In this document: one piece after another, positions 34,731-47,500 of the stretch
How the letters are laid out: each line of letters begins with the position of its first letter
How positions within the stretch are numbered: the stretch's first letter is position 1
Source: Tiliqua scincoides
Taxonomy: Eukaryota; Chordata; Lepidosauria; Squamata; Scincidae
Length of the DNA stretch: 64,000 nucleotides
Reading direction: 5' to 3'
NCBI RefSeq assembly: GCF_035046505.1
Contig: NC_089829.1
Coordinates: forward strand, 4,076,001-4,140,000
Notes under the pieces: generated by a model
Seen by the model: only the letters and a program-made list of their open reading frames with translations
Database searches by the model: none
What the model was told of the DNA's origin: nothing
Made by a program: the position numbers and the translations under genes

Positions 34731-36293
34731 CACTGCTCAAAACAATAAAGGGAACACTTAAACAACACAATGTCACTCCAAGTCAGTCACACTTCTGTGA
34801 AATCAAACTGTCCACCTAGGAAGCCACACCAATTGACAATCAATTTCACATGCTGTTGCACAAATGGAGTAGACAACAGGTGGAAATCATAGGCAAGTAA
34901 CAAGACACCCCCAATAAAGGAGTGGTTCTGCAGGTGGTGACCACAGACCACTTCGCAGTCCCTATGCTTTCTGGCTGATGTTTGGGTGACCTTTGAATGC
35001 TGGCGGTGCTGTCACTCTAGTGGTAGCATGAGGCGGAGTCTGCAACCCACACAAGTGGCTCAGGTAGTGCAGCTCATCCAGGATGGCACATCAATGCGAA
35101 CTGTGGCAAGGTTTGCTGTGTCTGTCAGTGTGGTGTCCAAAGCATGGAGGCGCTACCAGGAGACAGGCCAGTACACCAGGAGACGTGGAGGAGGCCGTAG
35201 GAGGGCAACAACCCAGCATCAGGACCACTACCTCCGCCTTCGTGCCAGGAGGAACAGGAGGAGCACTGCCAGAGCCCTGCAAAATGACCTCCAGCAGGCC
35301 ACAAATGTGCATGTGTCTGCTCAAACGGTCAGAAACAGACTCCATGAGGGTGGTATGAGGGCCCAACAGGTGGGGGTTGTGCTGACAGCCCGACACCGTG
35401 CAGGACGTTTGGCATTTGCCAGAGAACACCAAGATTGGCAACCTTGCCACTGGCGCCCTGTGCTCTTCACAGATGAAAGCAGGTTCACATGTGACAGACG
35501 TGACAGAGTCTGGAGACGGCAGCAAGAACGTTCTGCTGCCTGCAACATCCTCCAGCATGACCAATTTGGCAGTGGGTCAGTAATGGTGTGGGGTGGCACT
35601 TCTTTGGGGGGCTGCACAGCCCTCCATGTGCTCGCCAGAGGTAGCCTGACTGCCATTAGGTACCGAGATGAGATCCTCAGACCCCTTGTGAGACCATATG
35701 CTGGCGCGGTTGGCCCTGGGTTCCTCCTAATGCAGGACAATGCTAGACCTCATGTGGCTGGAGTGTCTCAGCAGTTCCTGCAAGATGAAGGCATTGATGC
35801 TATGGACTGGCCTGCCCGTTCCCCAGACCTGAATCCAATTGAGCACATCTGGGACATCATGTCTCGCTCCATCCACCAGCGCCACGTTGCACCACAGACT
35901 GTCCAGGAGTTGGCGGATGCTTTAGTCCAGGTCTGGGAGGCGATCCCTCAGGAGACTATCCGCCACCTCATCAGGAGCATGCCCAGGCGTTGCAGGGAGG
36001 TCATACAGGCACGTGGAGGCCACACACACTACTGAGCCTCATTTTGACTTGCTTTATGGACATTACATCGAAGTTGGATCAGCCTGTAGTGTGTTTTTCC
36101 ACTTCAATTTTGAGTATGACACCAAACCCAGACCTCCATGGGTTAATAAATGTGATTTCCATTGATGATTGTTGTGTGATTTTGTTGTCAGCACATTCAA
36201 CTATGTCAGGAACAAAGTATTTAATAGGAATATTTCGTTCATTCAGATCTCGGACGTGTTGTTTAAGTGTTCCCTTTATTGTTTTGAGCAGTT
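34731..36293 (+). mobile_element. Full-length Tc1-family transposon
   Basis: 1,563 bp between TA dinucleotides (34729-34730, 36294-36295). The terminal inverted repeats match over about 36 bp; each starts (C/A)ACTGCTCAAAACAATAAAG and continues GGAACACTTAAACAACAC. Between them lies one open transposase gene. The ends differ only at the first base. The clean ends and open frame suggest recent insertion, on the time scale of the window's repeats. Confidence 0.95.
35028..36035 (+). CDS. Tc1-type DDE transposase, uninterrupted
   Basis: 335 codons from ATG at 35028 ([12 protein letters not shown]) to TGA. An upstream in-frame GTG at 34986 is less likely as the start. The N-terminus has the paired-like helix-turn-helix DNA-binding domains ([23 protein letters not shown]) and a basic GRRRATT linker. 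The catalytic triad is present: D in LFTDESRF, D in MQDNARPH, E in NPIEHIWD, with 34 residues between the last two (DD34E, the Tc1 signature). Length is close to the usual 340 or so. The stretch after ESRFT looks a few residues shorter than in Tc1 proteins I remember, so activity is uncertain. It would cut and paste its own element at TA sites. Confidence 0.94.
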   Translation: MRRSLQPTQVAQVVQLIQDGTSMRTVARFAVSVSVVSKAWRRYQETGQYTRRRGGGRRRATTQHQDHYLRLRARRNRRSTARALQNDLQQATNVHVSAQTVRNRLHEGGMRAQQVGVVLTARHRAGRLAFAREHQDWQPCHWRPVLFTDESRFTCDRRDRVWRRQQERSAACNILQHDQFGSGSVMVWGGTSLGGCTALHVLARGSLTAIRYRDEILRPLVRPYAGAVGPGFLLMQDNARPHVAGVSQQFLQDEGIDAMDWPARSPDLNPIEHIWDIMSRSIHQRHVAPQTVQELADALVQVWEAIPQETIRHLIRSMPRRCREVIQARGGHTHY

Positions 36294-37177
36294 TATATTC
36301 ATTTATGTAAATTTATTCAAATTTTAAATGTAAATTAATTCTTCCTCCCACCTGACACAGTGTCATAGAGATAATGTGGTCCTCCTGCCAAAATGTTTAC
36401 CCACCTGTTCTAGAACATAGGATTACTCAATGAAATTGATGGGTTCTAAATCAATTCAGAACCTAAATAATGTCCTCACACATGTTCCTGGTCACCACAT
36501 ATGCATTTTCTTTTAATAGGAAAGCCCCTATGCAAATGTAAGCACGACACTGGCTTGCCTGTGTCACCTTATACAGTCTGCCATTACAAATTCTGTAACT
36601 TGCATATCCAAACCGCAGATGCAGTTTCACAGCACCAGCGTTACTTGCGCTGGGCTGTTAGAATGGGCCAGTGAAAAAATACTGGCACTTTACTGGGTAT
36701 TGCTGACATCTGTCCACTGCTCCTATCCATCCACATGACCATGGCCAGGGGCTAAGGTAGGGTCTCCTGCTGTCAGAGTAGCCAATAGGAAAAGTAGGAT
36801 CTCAATCCTGAAACTTCACAAAAGAAGGTGGTTCATTTGAGATGGAGTATGTTTTGTTCCAGCCCTTGCAGTTACCTAGACAGTGCTGTTGTGTCTCTCC
36901 AGAGGTAAATAAAGGATATGCAACTTGCCTTGCAAAGGAAAAAGGCTAGATAGTTTGCATTAGGATTTTATTTCATTTGCCTCCAATTTCAAGACCTGTT
37001 TTTGCCCAATTTCAAGTGCTTGTTTGTTTTGAACATTTGATCCTTGTTTAATTTCTCTTATTCCTTTTAAAATGAACTACAGTATTTTTAATCTTAAATT
37101 TCAACATCCCTTTTCAGTCAGACCAGAGAGGTATCGCCCTTCAATCTCTTACAAATAACTCTTGGCTAACGCTAGAA

Positions 37178-37621
37178 CACTGGTGCTCAAACGTATCGGG
37201 GGTAAATCTCCCTAGACAAGTCTTTGCAGGGGAAGGGGGAAGGTAGTGACGTGAGCCCCAGAATTGCACCGCTGTAGGAGAAGGGGGGCTACTTTTAAAC
37301 TTCCCTTATCTTCTGCCAGGGTCCGGGGAGTGCAGGGACCCCCACCGAGACTCTGCTGGGCTCCCTGCAGTTTCTAGAAAGTGAAAGTAGTGAATGTGAC
37401 CCACTTCTGATTTTGCAATCACTTTTTCATTTTCTACAAGCTGCAGGGAGCCCTGCAGAACGCTCTGTGCGGCTCCCCTCACCCCCAGCAGAAGGTAAGG
37501 GAAGTTTAAAAATAGCCCCCCTTCCCTCACAGCAGTGCAATCCTGGGGATCGTGTCACTTTCCCCCGCCCCCACCCTTAAAGGGAAAAGGGCAGGGGTTC
37601 TCAGGCTGGTGGGTCACACTG
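37178..37621. mobile_element. Non-autonomous hAT element between CENPS and CORT
   Basis: Starts CACTGGTGCTCAAACGTATC, ends TTCTCAGGCTGGTGGGTCAC ACTG, flanks CGCTAGAA / TGCTAGAA (7 of 8). The two GC-rich halves are themselves inverted (GCAGGGAGCC...). Related to 28875-29191 and 40109-40498. The gaps at 36408-37177 and 37622-38512 hold no feature I recognise beyond the presumed CENPS 3' UTR. Confidence 0.75.
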
Positions 37622-38512
37622 TGCTAGAAGGTTGTATGAATAGCTACAAAAGCATTTGGGTTGGTCAAATTAGTTGCTCTGGCTGCTTCTTTAGCTTTGT
37701 TGCTGAAGGAACCCAAGTAACTGAGCTCTTTTCTGATGGGAGAGCAACTCTTATTTGGTTTTCCCTTCCTAGTGGCAGCAACAATCTTTTTGGGAGTGCC
37801 AGTATCAGAGTGCCACACCAGTCACAGTCACCCAGAAGGCACCCAAGGGTGCATGAGAAGCGGTGGTATCCAGGCGGTGTGGAATGATTCTCCCCCAATC
37901 CCCACAAAATGGGCCATGGTGGCTCCACCGGATCACTATATGCTGGCTGGAATGAGATAAGAAAAAGAGGAATAGCTCTGGCAAATGTTTTTCTAGTGTG
38001 AGAAGAACTGCAGTTCTTCTAAGGGTTGCAATAGAGGCAATATGTCTTGTTAGTTTCTTCAGAAACATTATTGAATAGGCAGGCTGGCTAGAGATCCAGA
38101 GGTTCATGCTCCTAAAGTTGAGGAAGGCTGCAGTAGAAGCACCCACCCAGATCCTGGAACATCCCAAGAGGAGGGGACAAACAACCACCTCACCAAACCT
38201 GTATCTATGAAGAACTGGCTCAGCCCTCCAAAATATGCCCAGCTATGGTTTAAATGCTTCTTTTAATGGGTAATGCTGCAGACAAATAAACCTTGGCTTG
38301 TGATTACTTCCTTTCAAAAAATATAAAACAAAAACCCAGAAACTAAGAGGATTCTTAAAGCAGTGTCTTTTCAATTTAAGTAAATATTTCTCTCCTGGAT
38401 TCTTTAAAAGCATCCATTCCTCACATCTATTGTAAGTGATGGAGCAATTCCCAATTCCACCATGCTTTGGGAGGAAAGCATAGTAATGGAATTGAGGTTG
38501 CCAAGGAGAGAA

Positions 38513-41500
38513 TTACACCAGGTTGGAATCTTCACTCTCAAGTGCCAAAGGGTCCATCTGCTCCTCAGAAGTTCTTTTTCCCTTAGCAGTACCCGATTTC
38601 TGTTTTCTTTTCCCCTTTTGTTCCAAGTTATTCAAAGTAAGTTCTTCACTCTTCTGGGTGATGTACCTCAACTAAAAAATAGAGAGAGAGTTTATCAGAC
38701 ACTGGTGGGATACAGGATTGAGCATTGTGTAGTAGCAGGATGGTGGTAGATCCAACATGTCAAATGCCAATGCAGACCCAAGGTTTTTGCTAGCAAACTC
38801 CTATGTGAACAATACTAAAAGTAACCAAGTATAAATACAGACTATTAATTAGAACAGCTGTGATCTCAAGAGTGTAGATGGGCACAACCACTTTGCTTTT
38901 CCTGACAAGACATTCCATGCCCAATTACGCTGCTCAGCAGCTGTCTGCAAGAACACATACTTCAGCTGCACCCTTTGCCCACAGTCTTTCCAAGATGACT
39001 ATACATTGTGCAGGAAGGAGAAACTTTCCAATTGGGGTTAAAATTAGTAAAAGGCTCCCAAATTTGGAGTTCTGCTTTCACAAAGAAATGGTGTTCTGTT
39101 ACATGTTCTGCTAAGCCTCACAAGTGAAACTATCTGCAAACTATCTCCAAGGATGAAATTTGGAGAGGAAAAATCTTAAGGAAAAAGTCTTAAGGAAAAA
39201 TGTTGCTTCATAAACAGTTAAGTGGTTTACATCCTTCAGAAGAAACCGAAAGACTCATTCCATCAAATAATGAGTCAAAAAAATCTACTCACCAACGAGT
39301 TGCTTCTTCTTGCCAAAAGCTTCACATCTTCAAGATTAATTGTGCTCCGTTTTGCATGTCTGCAAGAAAAGAGGAACTAGCAAAACAGGATGATTTTCTG
39401 GGGCCACTGAAAAAGTTAAAATCAATTCTCTGTAAATGTGCCTGTCTGATTATGAAGCCATGGGACAAACAGCCAAAGCAGCTATAAGATGCATTTTAAC
39501 AGGAATATCTGTTAAATGTCACCACTCTTGCAACTGCAATCTTGGGGTTGTTGCTGAATATGTCCCTAGCCACTGCACCACATCCTTGGCTTAGCCTTAG
39601 AGGCTCTATCTACAGTAACACCTCCTCTAAAGTCTACTTTTATGGATCCTAAATACCTCCAAGTCTCTTTCCAAGACAACAGCTTTACTCTGAACTTCGG
39701 TTCCTGCTTTTGTTATCTTAAAAACAAACCTGTAAGAGATCTTTACCATCCAAGCAAGTCCTCTTTAAGTGTCACAAAGCATTCAGTTTTTCCTGGAAGC
39801 AAGCAGTTTCCAAAGCAACACAAGAATGGAGGCCTACTTTCTGCTTTTGGCAGTGGAGATACCTACTTCTATGACTGAACCAGCCCTGATCTCTCCCTGC
39901 TGTTTTTGTCTAATCAATCTGGTGTCAACAGATGAAACTCAGGTTCTTACTGCCACTGCAAATGGGTTAGTCCTGAATCCCCCCTTTTATTTAGTCGGTG
40001 GTGGCAGCAGTGCAAATCCAGAAGTGCTGCCACTGCCAAGTTGCCACCCCCATGTAACAGGAAGGCTGGAGCATTACTCGGAATAAGGGAAAAAATATCC
40101 CCTTATCCCAGTGGTTCTCAAACAGGGTTGTTGCAACACCCCAGCCGGAGAGCCCTGGCCTCTGCCCCCTTAAGGGGCAGTGAGGGGGGAAGGAAGCGAC
40201 ATGACCTGCTGGATTGCGCTACTCTGGAGGGGCGCAGGGGCCTGCAGCAGCCTCCCGGAGGTGCAGAGAGCCCCCACGCCAGCCTCAGCAGGGCTCCCAT
40301 GAGGAGACCCTCAAAATCGCAACTGAAACCACTTCTGGTTTCGTGAACGTGGAGGCTGCTGCAGGCTCTGGAAAGTGGCAGAAGGCCCTGCGCCCCTCCA
40401 AAGTGGTGTGATCCAGCAGGTTGCGTCACTGCCTTCCCCCCCACCCTCACACACACTTATAACGGCTCAAACTCCCTCTGAGAGTGTGAAAACCACTGCC
40501 TTATTGCACTTATAACCACTGCAAGGTGACCTCCAGCTTGCTCCTAAGCTGTGCTGGATACAGTGGAGGCCATGCAGCCGCACAGTGCCAGTACAGCTCA
40601 AGATTGGGCTGTCATCCTCATACATGCTCATTTTCTAGATGCAAGAAACACATGAGTTTGTGTTACCTGAGGAAGCATTGAAAACTACGATTGCCACGTC
40701 AAAATGGGTAAGGAGCAGAGCTGAAGCACCTATCTATTTTAATTGTAATATGAAAAAGGTTTTATGAGTATAGTATCTTATCTGTGCTTTTCAAACTGTC
40801 TTGAGATGTTCTTGAGATGTTTTGAGACATCTTTTGAAGTAAGATTTTCAAGAGGATCTTCAGCAAATAAATCAGCTCAAAAGCTGCTCCAGCCCAGGTA
40901 CTTTCTGAATTAAATAATTCCCAATTGATTTACATATTAATGTACTTGCTCATTAAGTAAAAATGCTGATTTAGAACCATAGTTTGCAGCAAGTAAATGG
41001 ATCTCCAGTGCTCCAGAAGGACGGGCAGGCAGCCAGCTGAGCCAATGGAAAAAGCGCAATCTGAATGGAAAAAATGTCCCAAACTTCAGACAATTGGCTA
41101 ACCACCATCAGAAACAGGATTAGATGGATCTAATCGTGCATGTCTCTTCTTAAATACTTAGAGAAGGAGATCTAATAGAATGTATTTCTTCAGCAGGACA
41201 AAAAGTACAAGAAAGGGGTGATGAAGATGAACTAACAGAAAAGGATAAGGCCTAAGTGGACCGCTGTAAGAGACTTGAAAGTGCAGCTGACAAGTCTGAA
41301 CATGGCTAGACTATTACAAAACAATGCAACAGCTCCCAAGCATAAACTGATGACATTACTCAAGCCTAAGGCATACATTGCCACAGGAATTAGTGGCTCT
41401 ATATTAGTAGAGGCTAATTCCTAATTAGCACTAATTCCTGTGGCAATGTGGACAAAAGGACATCAAGGCAATACAAAGAAGATTCTAATTAGTCACTCCA

Positions 41501-44500
41501 AAGGCTTGGTGCAAGCAACAGTGTTGATTTAACACAACACTAAATGAAATACTTATGAATACACTAAAACACAGCAGCAGAATCCAACAGGACTCATCCA
41601 TCTTTAATGCCAGCCTGGGTTAGCTTGAAATGCGAGGCTCAGATAGATGCATGCCTTCAGCATTTAACACCATGGTTCCATATCATCTCACTCAGTATCA
41701 ACAGCAACTCTCTGCCCAGAAATAAGCAAAATGAAAAGGAAGTGGCATGGCTATATGAAAACATCAACAATTTTAAATGGTACCTGAATGCAAACATTGG
41801 AAGTGACAAATGCTTAACTTTGTTTTAGCATGTGTCATTGATTTGGACTTGCTTCCTGACTGGAAAGAGTCAAGTACCAAAGCAGCAACTCCTAAAGAGA
41901 CACACCAGGCAGCATCTTTTGAAGGTGAGGCATTTTGCTATCTTCCTGCAACAGAAGCAATTGAATGCTCCAAATCCCATCAATACATGCAGCAGAATGT
42001 TTTACTCCCAGCAGAAGAATTGGAAGGAGGCAAAGCTAGAGGAGTGACTCACACAGAGAAGCAGCAGACAATCCCTTCTGTGATGAGTACTTTGGCCTCA
42101 CAGAGGCCTTCACTTTTTCACTAATGCATATGTGGAAGCATAGAGTTTAAGAATGAATGGGCGAGACTGGGAGGAGACAGAGTGATGCCCGTGCTCAATC
42201 CTGATAGAGACTCACAGCAAAAAGAATCAGGGTAGAGTTTCCATATCCTATATTAAGGATCCATGAATATTTAGATAAATCCACTCATACTCCATGCAAA
42301 CAAGATTCTGGTCTGCCAGAGTAGGATGGGCTGCCTGACCAATGGGCTTGGATTGTAGCAGGACAGAAGGCAGATGCAGCTCCTTCTGCCTCTTCCCTCC
42401 TTCCTGTCCATGCCCTTCCCTCACCTGCTAGATAGCACACCTGCTTGCCACAGCAGTAGGGAAAGGATGAATGGGCAGCTCCTTCTACCCATTCCCTCCT
42501 ATCCATTCCCTTCCTCATGTGCTCGATAGCACACCTGCTCGCTACAGTAGGTAGGTAAAGAATGAATTCAACGACTGAGAAGGGCACAGTTGGAAGCACC
42601 CCAGCTGTCTTTTCTCCTTCTATGCTGGGCAATTTAAATGCACGTGTCCTGCACAAACATTATGAGGTGATAGCCCTATTTACAGATAGGCAAGAAGTTT
42701 TCCACCTCCCGGAGTCAAACTATTTCATGAAATAAATGCCGTGGCTATCATTTTCAAACAACCAGAAACTCTAATTTGACAGGAAAGGCCCGCTTCATGA
42801 GTAAGGACACAGCACGCAACAGACTCTTCTGAAAAGCCGAACACAACACCAAGCTACTCTTCAAGAGGTTCTATTTGGCACTAAGGAGCTACTAACAAAG
42901 AGAGACTCCTCTGGCTGTTATGTGATGTGGTTTAGCCATACACCTGCAGGCAATTACATTAGACTGAACACAATCCACCCACATGGCTAAACTCAGGGAG
43001 GCAAGGCTCCACACAAGAGCTTCATTATCTTCCAGGCAATTTACTTTTTGTCTGTGTTGTATATATACATCTTCACACTTTATGCTGGCTTCCAGAGCAA
43101 TCTAAGAGTAAAATAGGAGGAAGGGGGGAGAATCTACCAAAGAATCCAGAGTCCTTGAGAGCTTTTCACAGCTAGGAAACATGCAACCAGTTTCTGAGCC
43201 AAGTACCCAAATGAGCTTCCAAAGAATGGGGTGTTCAGACGGAAAAGCAAGAGAAGATAGAAGAAGAAAACTTAAGAAGAAGAAAACTTAAGAAGAAGAA
43301 AACTAGAAGAAGAAGAAGAAGAAATCAGAACAAGATCTGATTCAATCCACTGCATACAAATTTTTTAAAAACCCTCTTAGCCCCAAGAATAAAGGCACCA
43401 AATCAAGGTCCTTATTCAAAAATTGACATCAGCTGGCTTCTGGGAAAAGCAGGGAGATGAAGCAAAAAACTTTTCTAGATCTGATACACACCAGACAAAG
43501 GACACATTGCTACTTTCCTTTTCTTTCATTCTTTCTGCAGTACTTACCTAGCAAACATTTCAAGGTCCTTTGCAAAAATTTCTGAAAAAGAAAGGAACAG
43601 ATATGTCTTAAAAACTTCTTGTTTTCCCTGGAAGATAATAACAATTTTGTTATCTAGTGCAATGGCTTATAGCTAAAATACAAAGCAGCTTTCAGATGAA
43701 GATTAAAAAAGGAGGTCTCACAATGTGTCATGCAGTTTGGTTTCCAGCATGATTCTAATTGTTCATATATGTGTTTGTGTGTGTGTTGGAAGCAAGTGTG
43801 GTTAAGTTCAACAGAATTTACTATTCAGTAAATTCCTCAATGAGTAGCAGTCTCAATGAGATCCCTCTGTTGAAGGTTTTTGATCATGCCTATTGCTTTG
43901 TGCTTCTCTGGCACAGACTCGCTGGGATGGTATAATGATATGGCATATTAACAAGCATTTGAACTATTCAGGGAACAAGGCTGTCAGAAACTGTGAGAGA
44001 AGGGAAAGCAGACTACACAATAAGACAAAGAAGTCAGGAATGTGAGGGAAGGAGACTTGTGGGAAAGAATATAGGTAATGGAACCATAGCAGTTCTCGAT
44101 CCTGAGCTGAACAAACAAATTATTTGGTGGCAGACTGTTAGCAGTTATGCTAACTGTCCTTAGTATACCAATTCATTTGCCAATAAGGGACACAGCAGAC
44201 AAGCATATAACAGTACTGTGTGCCCCATATAATTCCCTCATTCATATATCAATATATATCCATTTCAAACAAAATGCAGTTTATTGATTTCCTGAAGAGG
44301 GTGCACAGGAGAATGGTATGGACATTGGTAATAAAAGGGTGATAGCTGCAGAAAGTAGGAGCAAATGCATAAGGGGTATACGTTGCCAGGAATGTTGAAC
44401 CCAGGACTCTGGCAGCAGGGCTGAAATGTCTTACCCCCTTGCAAACTGATGGAACTGCTAGTATGATCTCTACCACACTGAGCAAACCACTGCACATTGC

Positions 44501-47500
44501 TTGGAGGGTATATTGCAGATTTTAGCCCAACAGGGATCAACTGACTCAAGGAAATACAAAGTCCTCTTTAAGCCACCAAGTCCAAGTTGGTTCCTCAGTT
44601 TGAGCAGCTTCTGGCTCAGTTGCAGGCCAAGCTGTTCACAGACTGCTGGAATCACTGCTTGGCCACCAGACGACCTGCCTAGATCTACTTGATTTCTAAG
44701 CCCCCACTCAATCACTGCCCATGCACCTTAAAGAATAGCAGAAACTTAATCCAAGTGAAAGCTGCAATGCATGTGAAACACAGTACTTCACATATTTATA
44801 GAACAGACACAGGCCTACAAAAATAGTTAAAAGCAAGAGGGGGTGGGGGTGATGATGGCTCAACTATGGTCCAACAGATTTCTTAGAACTTGTCTTGTGC
44901 ACTCCCTCTAGTGATAGGAAAATAAAACATGAATTAGTAAGCTGAATAAATCTATAATTCCAGTTCTATTTTTAAAAAGCATTAAAATACTGATTGCTGC
45001 CTCAGACAAATATAGATATGCATAAAAATGCACTCATACCACACTGTCTGAAGGTGATCTCAGAAATAGCTGCGATGGCTTGTTTACTGAACTGAATTTC
45101 TTTGTCTTCTGCAACTTCTTCACAGAGGCAAGCAACAGTATAGTGAAAAGCAGCTTGCAATCTCTGATGGGTAGAAAAACAAAAGAAAAGTATTGTGTAT
45201 ATATATCTATAATCAATAACAGAAAAAATTGAAATACGATACAATGAGAACGGATGTAGCACAAGAGGCAATCCAATGCATGTCTGCTCCAAAGCAAGTC
45301 CCATTGAGTTCAATGGGGCTTACTCCCAGAAAAGTGTGCATAGGATTGCAGACTGAGCTGCAAATCTTCCCTGGTTCAATTCTCATCTCTCCCATGAACC
45401 ACTATCGCTTTGACCTCAGTCTTCCGCTTCTGCAATATAGTCATAATACTTATAAGGTGGTTGCAAGGATATCAATACAGTAAATGCTCAGAGCTTTGCA
45501 TACTCAGGGATAAACAAGTAATAAGTATTATCATTAAAAATGAAAAAATATCTGGGAAAAAGCTCTAGAGAACAACAGTTTCTTTGGACTGGCATTGTTA
45601 GTATCAGTGAGTCTCCCAAATCTAGTTGCAATTCTACTCCTTTAAACACATTCCCTTAAAATAATGTTTTATCATCATTGTTGTTGGTAACATCGTCAAT
45701 GTTGGTAACATTGTTGTTTATCATCAAGTTGTTGGTAACTTTGGGAGACTGTTCTAGATGAGAAGCAGGGTATAAATTAATCAATCCAGAGAGGAAAAAA
45801 CAAAGCAGTGCAATTATTTTTTCTTACAACCAACTAAAATATCACAAGTAGTGAGCAAGATTTTCAGTTCAACATAATTCTTCTTAGGCCAGAACAGCGA
45901 TTTTAATCCAGTGTGCTGCAGCATATTGGTGTGCCGTGAATGGTCCGCAGATTTGGCTGCTGGAGATTGGGGGAGAGTCGTTTATTGGAAGGACCATTGG
46001 AAACGAGCCCCCTCACCTACATATGAACCTAAGAAGAGCCCCACTGGATCAGGCCAAAGGCCTATGTAGTCCAGCTTCTTCTATCTCAGGCCCTTTGGTG
46101 GGCCACTGTGAGATACAGGAAGTTGGACTAGATAGGCCTTTAGCACACAAGACAGGAAGACACAACCTGCTTTCTGTTGCCACTCCCTTGAACCTGGCAA
46201 TCTGAGGTAGTCTACTTCTAAAACCAAGAGGTTGCACAAACCCATCATGGCTTGTAACCAGTGATGGACTTTTCCTCCAGAAAATTGTCCAATCCCCTCT
46301 TAAAGGCCTCTAGGCCATCACTACTTCCTGTGGCAAGGAGTTCCACAAATTAGAAATTCTGGATCAAGAAATATTTTCTTTTGTCTGTCCTAACTTCCCT
46401 AACACACAATTTTAGTGGATGTTCCCTGGTTCTGGGCTTGTGTGAGAGGAAAAAGAGCATTTCTCTATCCACTCTGTCCATACCCCACATAATTTTCTGT
46501 CTCAATCATGTCACTTGCGCATAGTTGTCAAAAAACTGATGGAGTGCTTGACAATTTTAGCACCATGTCTGTGTGCCAGTGAGATGAAAAAGGTTGAAAA
46601 ACACTGGGCTAGATGTCAAGTAAAATAATGGCAGGTTGGGGGAAGGAGACAAAGGTGGGTTTGGCAGAAGAGCCTCAAGATCTTCAGTTTGTAAGCTTCT
46701 AAAAGGGAACGCAACTGGTCCTATGCCGACTTAATGAGATTTGTCTCTGCAAGTGTGTCCCTGAGCATGTACAAACCGTTTCCCTCACTGAACATGAGGG
46801 TCCTTCTGAGACAAGTTTCAGGCTGCAGAGGGCTCGGAGACAACAAAACAAACACAAAGTCTCAAGTTATTGATATATTCCCTCTACCCCTCTATTTTTT
46901 TTTAAAGGGAGGGGAGTCCTCTCAGTAGCTCTTGCTGGAAAGGATTCCCTCTGATAAGGAGACGTTCTGGACATGCTCAGGAGCCTGTACACAATCTTAC
47001 TGGGACAGAAGGGCTCTCTGCACGCCTTGTAGAGTATGCTCCGCTCTCCTCATGAGTGAAAGACACCCTGCAGAAGAGGCACACTCACAGCCTCACTGAG
47101 AACTCTGCATGTGCTCAGGGACACAACTGCACCTTTCGGTTAGGAAAATAAGGACACTCTGCGTGTCCCCTCCCAGGAGTGAAATACTGTCACTGAATGG
47201 ACCTGCCCTCCCCTCACAACGGCCCTCTGCACACGCTCAGGGGCAGGCTCGCTGCTCATCCCTCTGGCAAATGAAAAGGTGCTCTCTGGTCCCCATCCAA
47301 GTCAAACAGAGGCTCTCTGCACGTGCACAGAGGCACACACTTGCCTTCCCTGTCCAAGTCAGGCAGAGGCCCTCTGCACACGCTCAGGGGCAGGCTCGCT
47401 GCTCATCCCTCTGGCAAATGAAAAGGTGCTCTCTGGTCCCCATCCAAGTCAAACAGAGGCTCTCTGCACGTGCACAGAGGCACACACTTGCCGTCCAAGT

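Larger units (their letters stand above)
34327..36407. mobile_element. hAT element, GGGCAAAC family, split by a Tc1 insertion
   Basis: The left end (TAGGATTGGGCAAACCCCAG, matching CAGGGGTGGGCAAAC with three changes) and the right end (CAAAATGTTTACCCACCTG) belong to one element of the 7706-8225 family. Removing the Tc1 between 34729 and 36293 restores its continuous internal sequence. No clear target duplication remains, so it is probably old. Confidence 0.75.
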
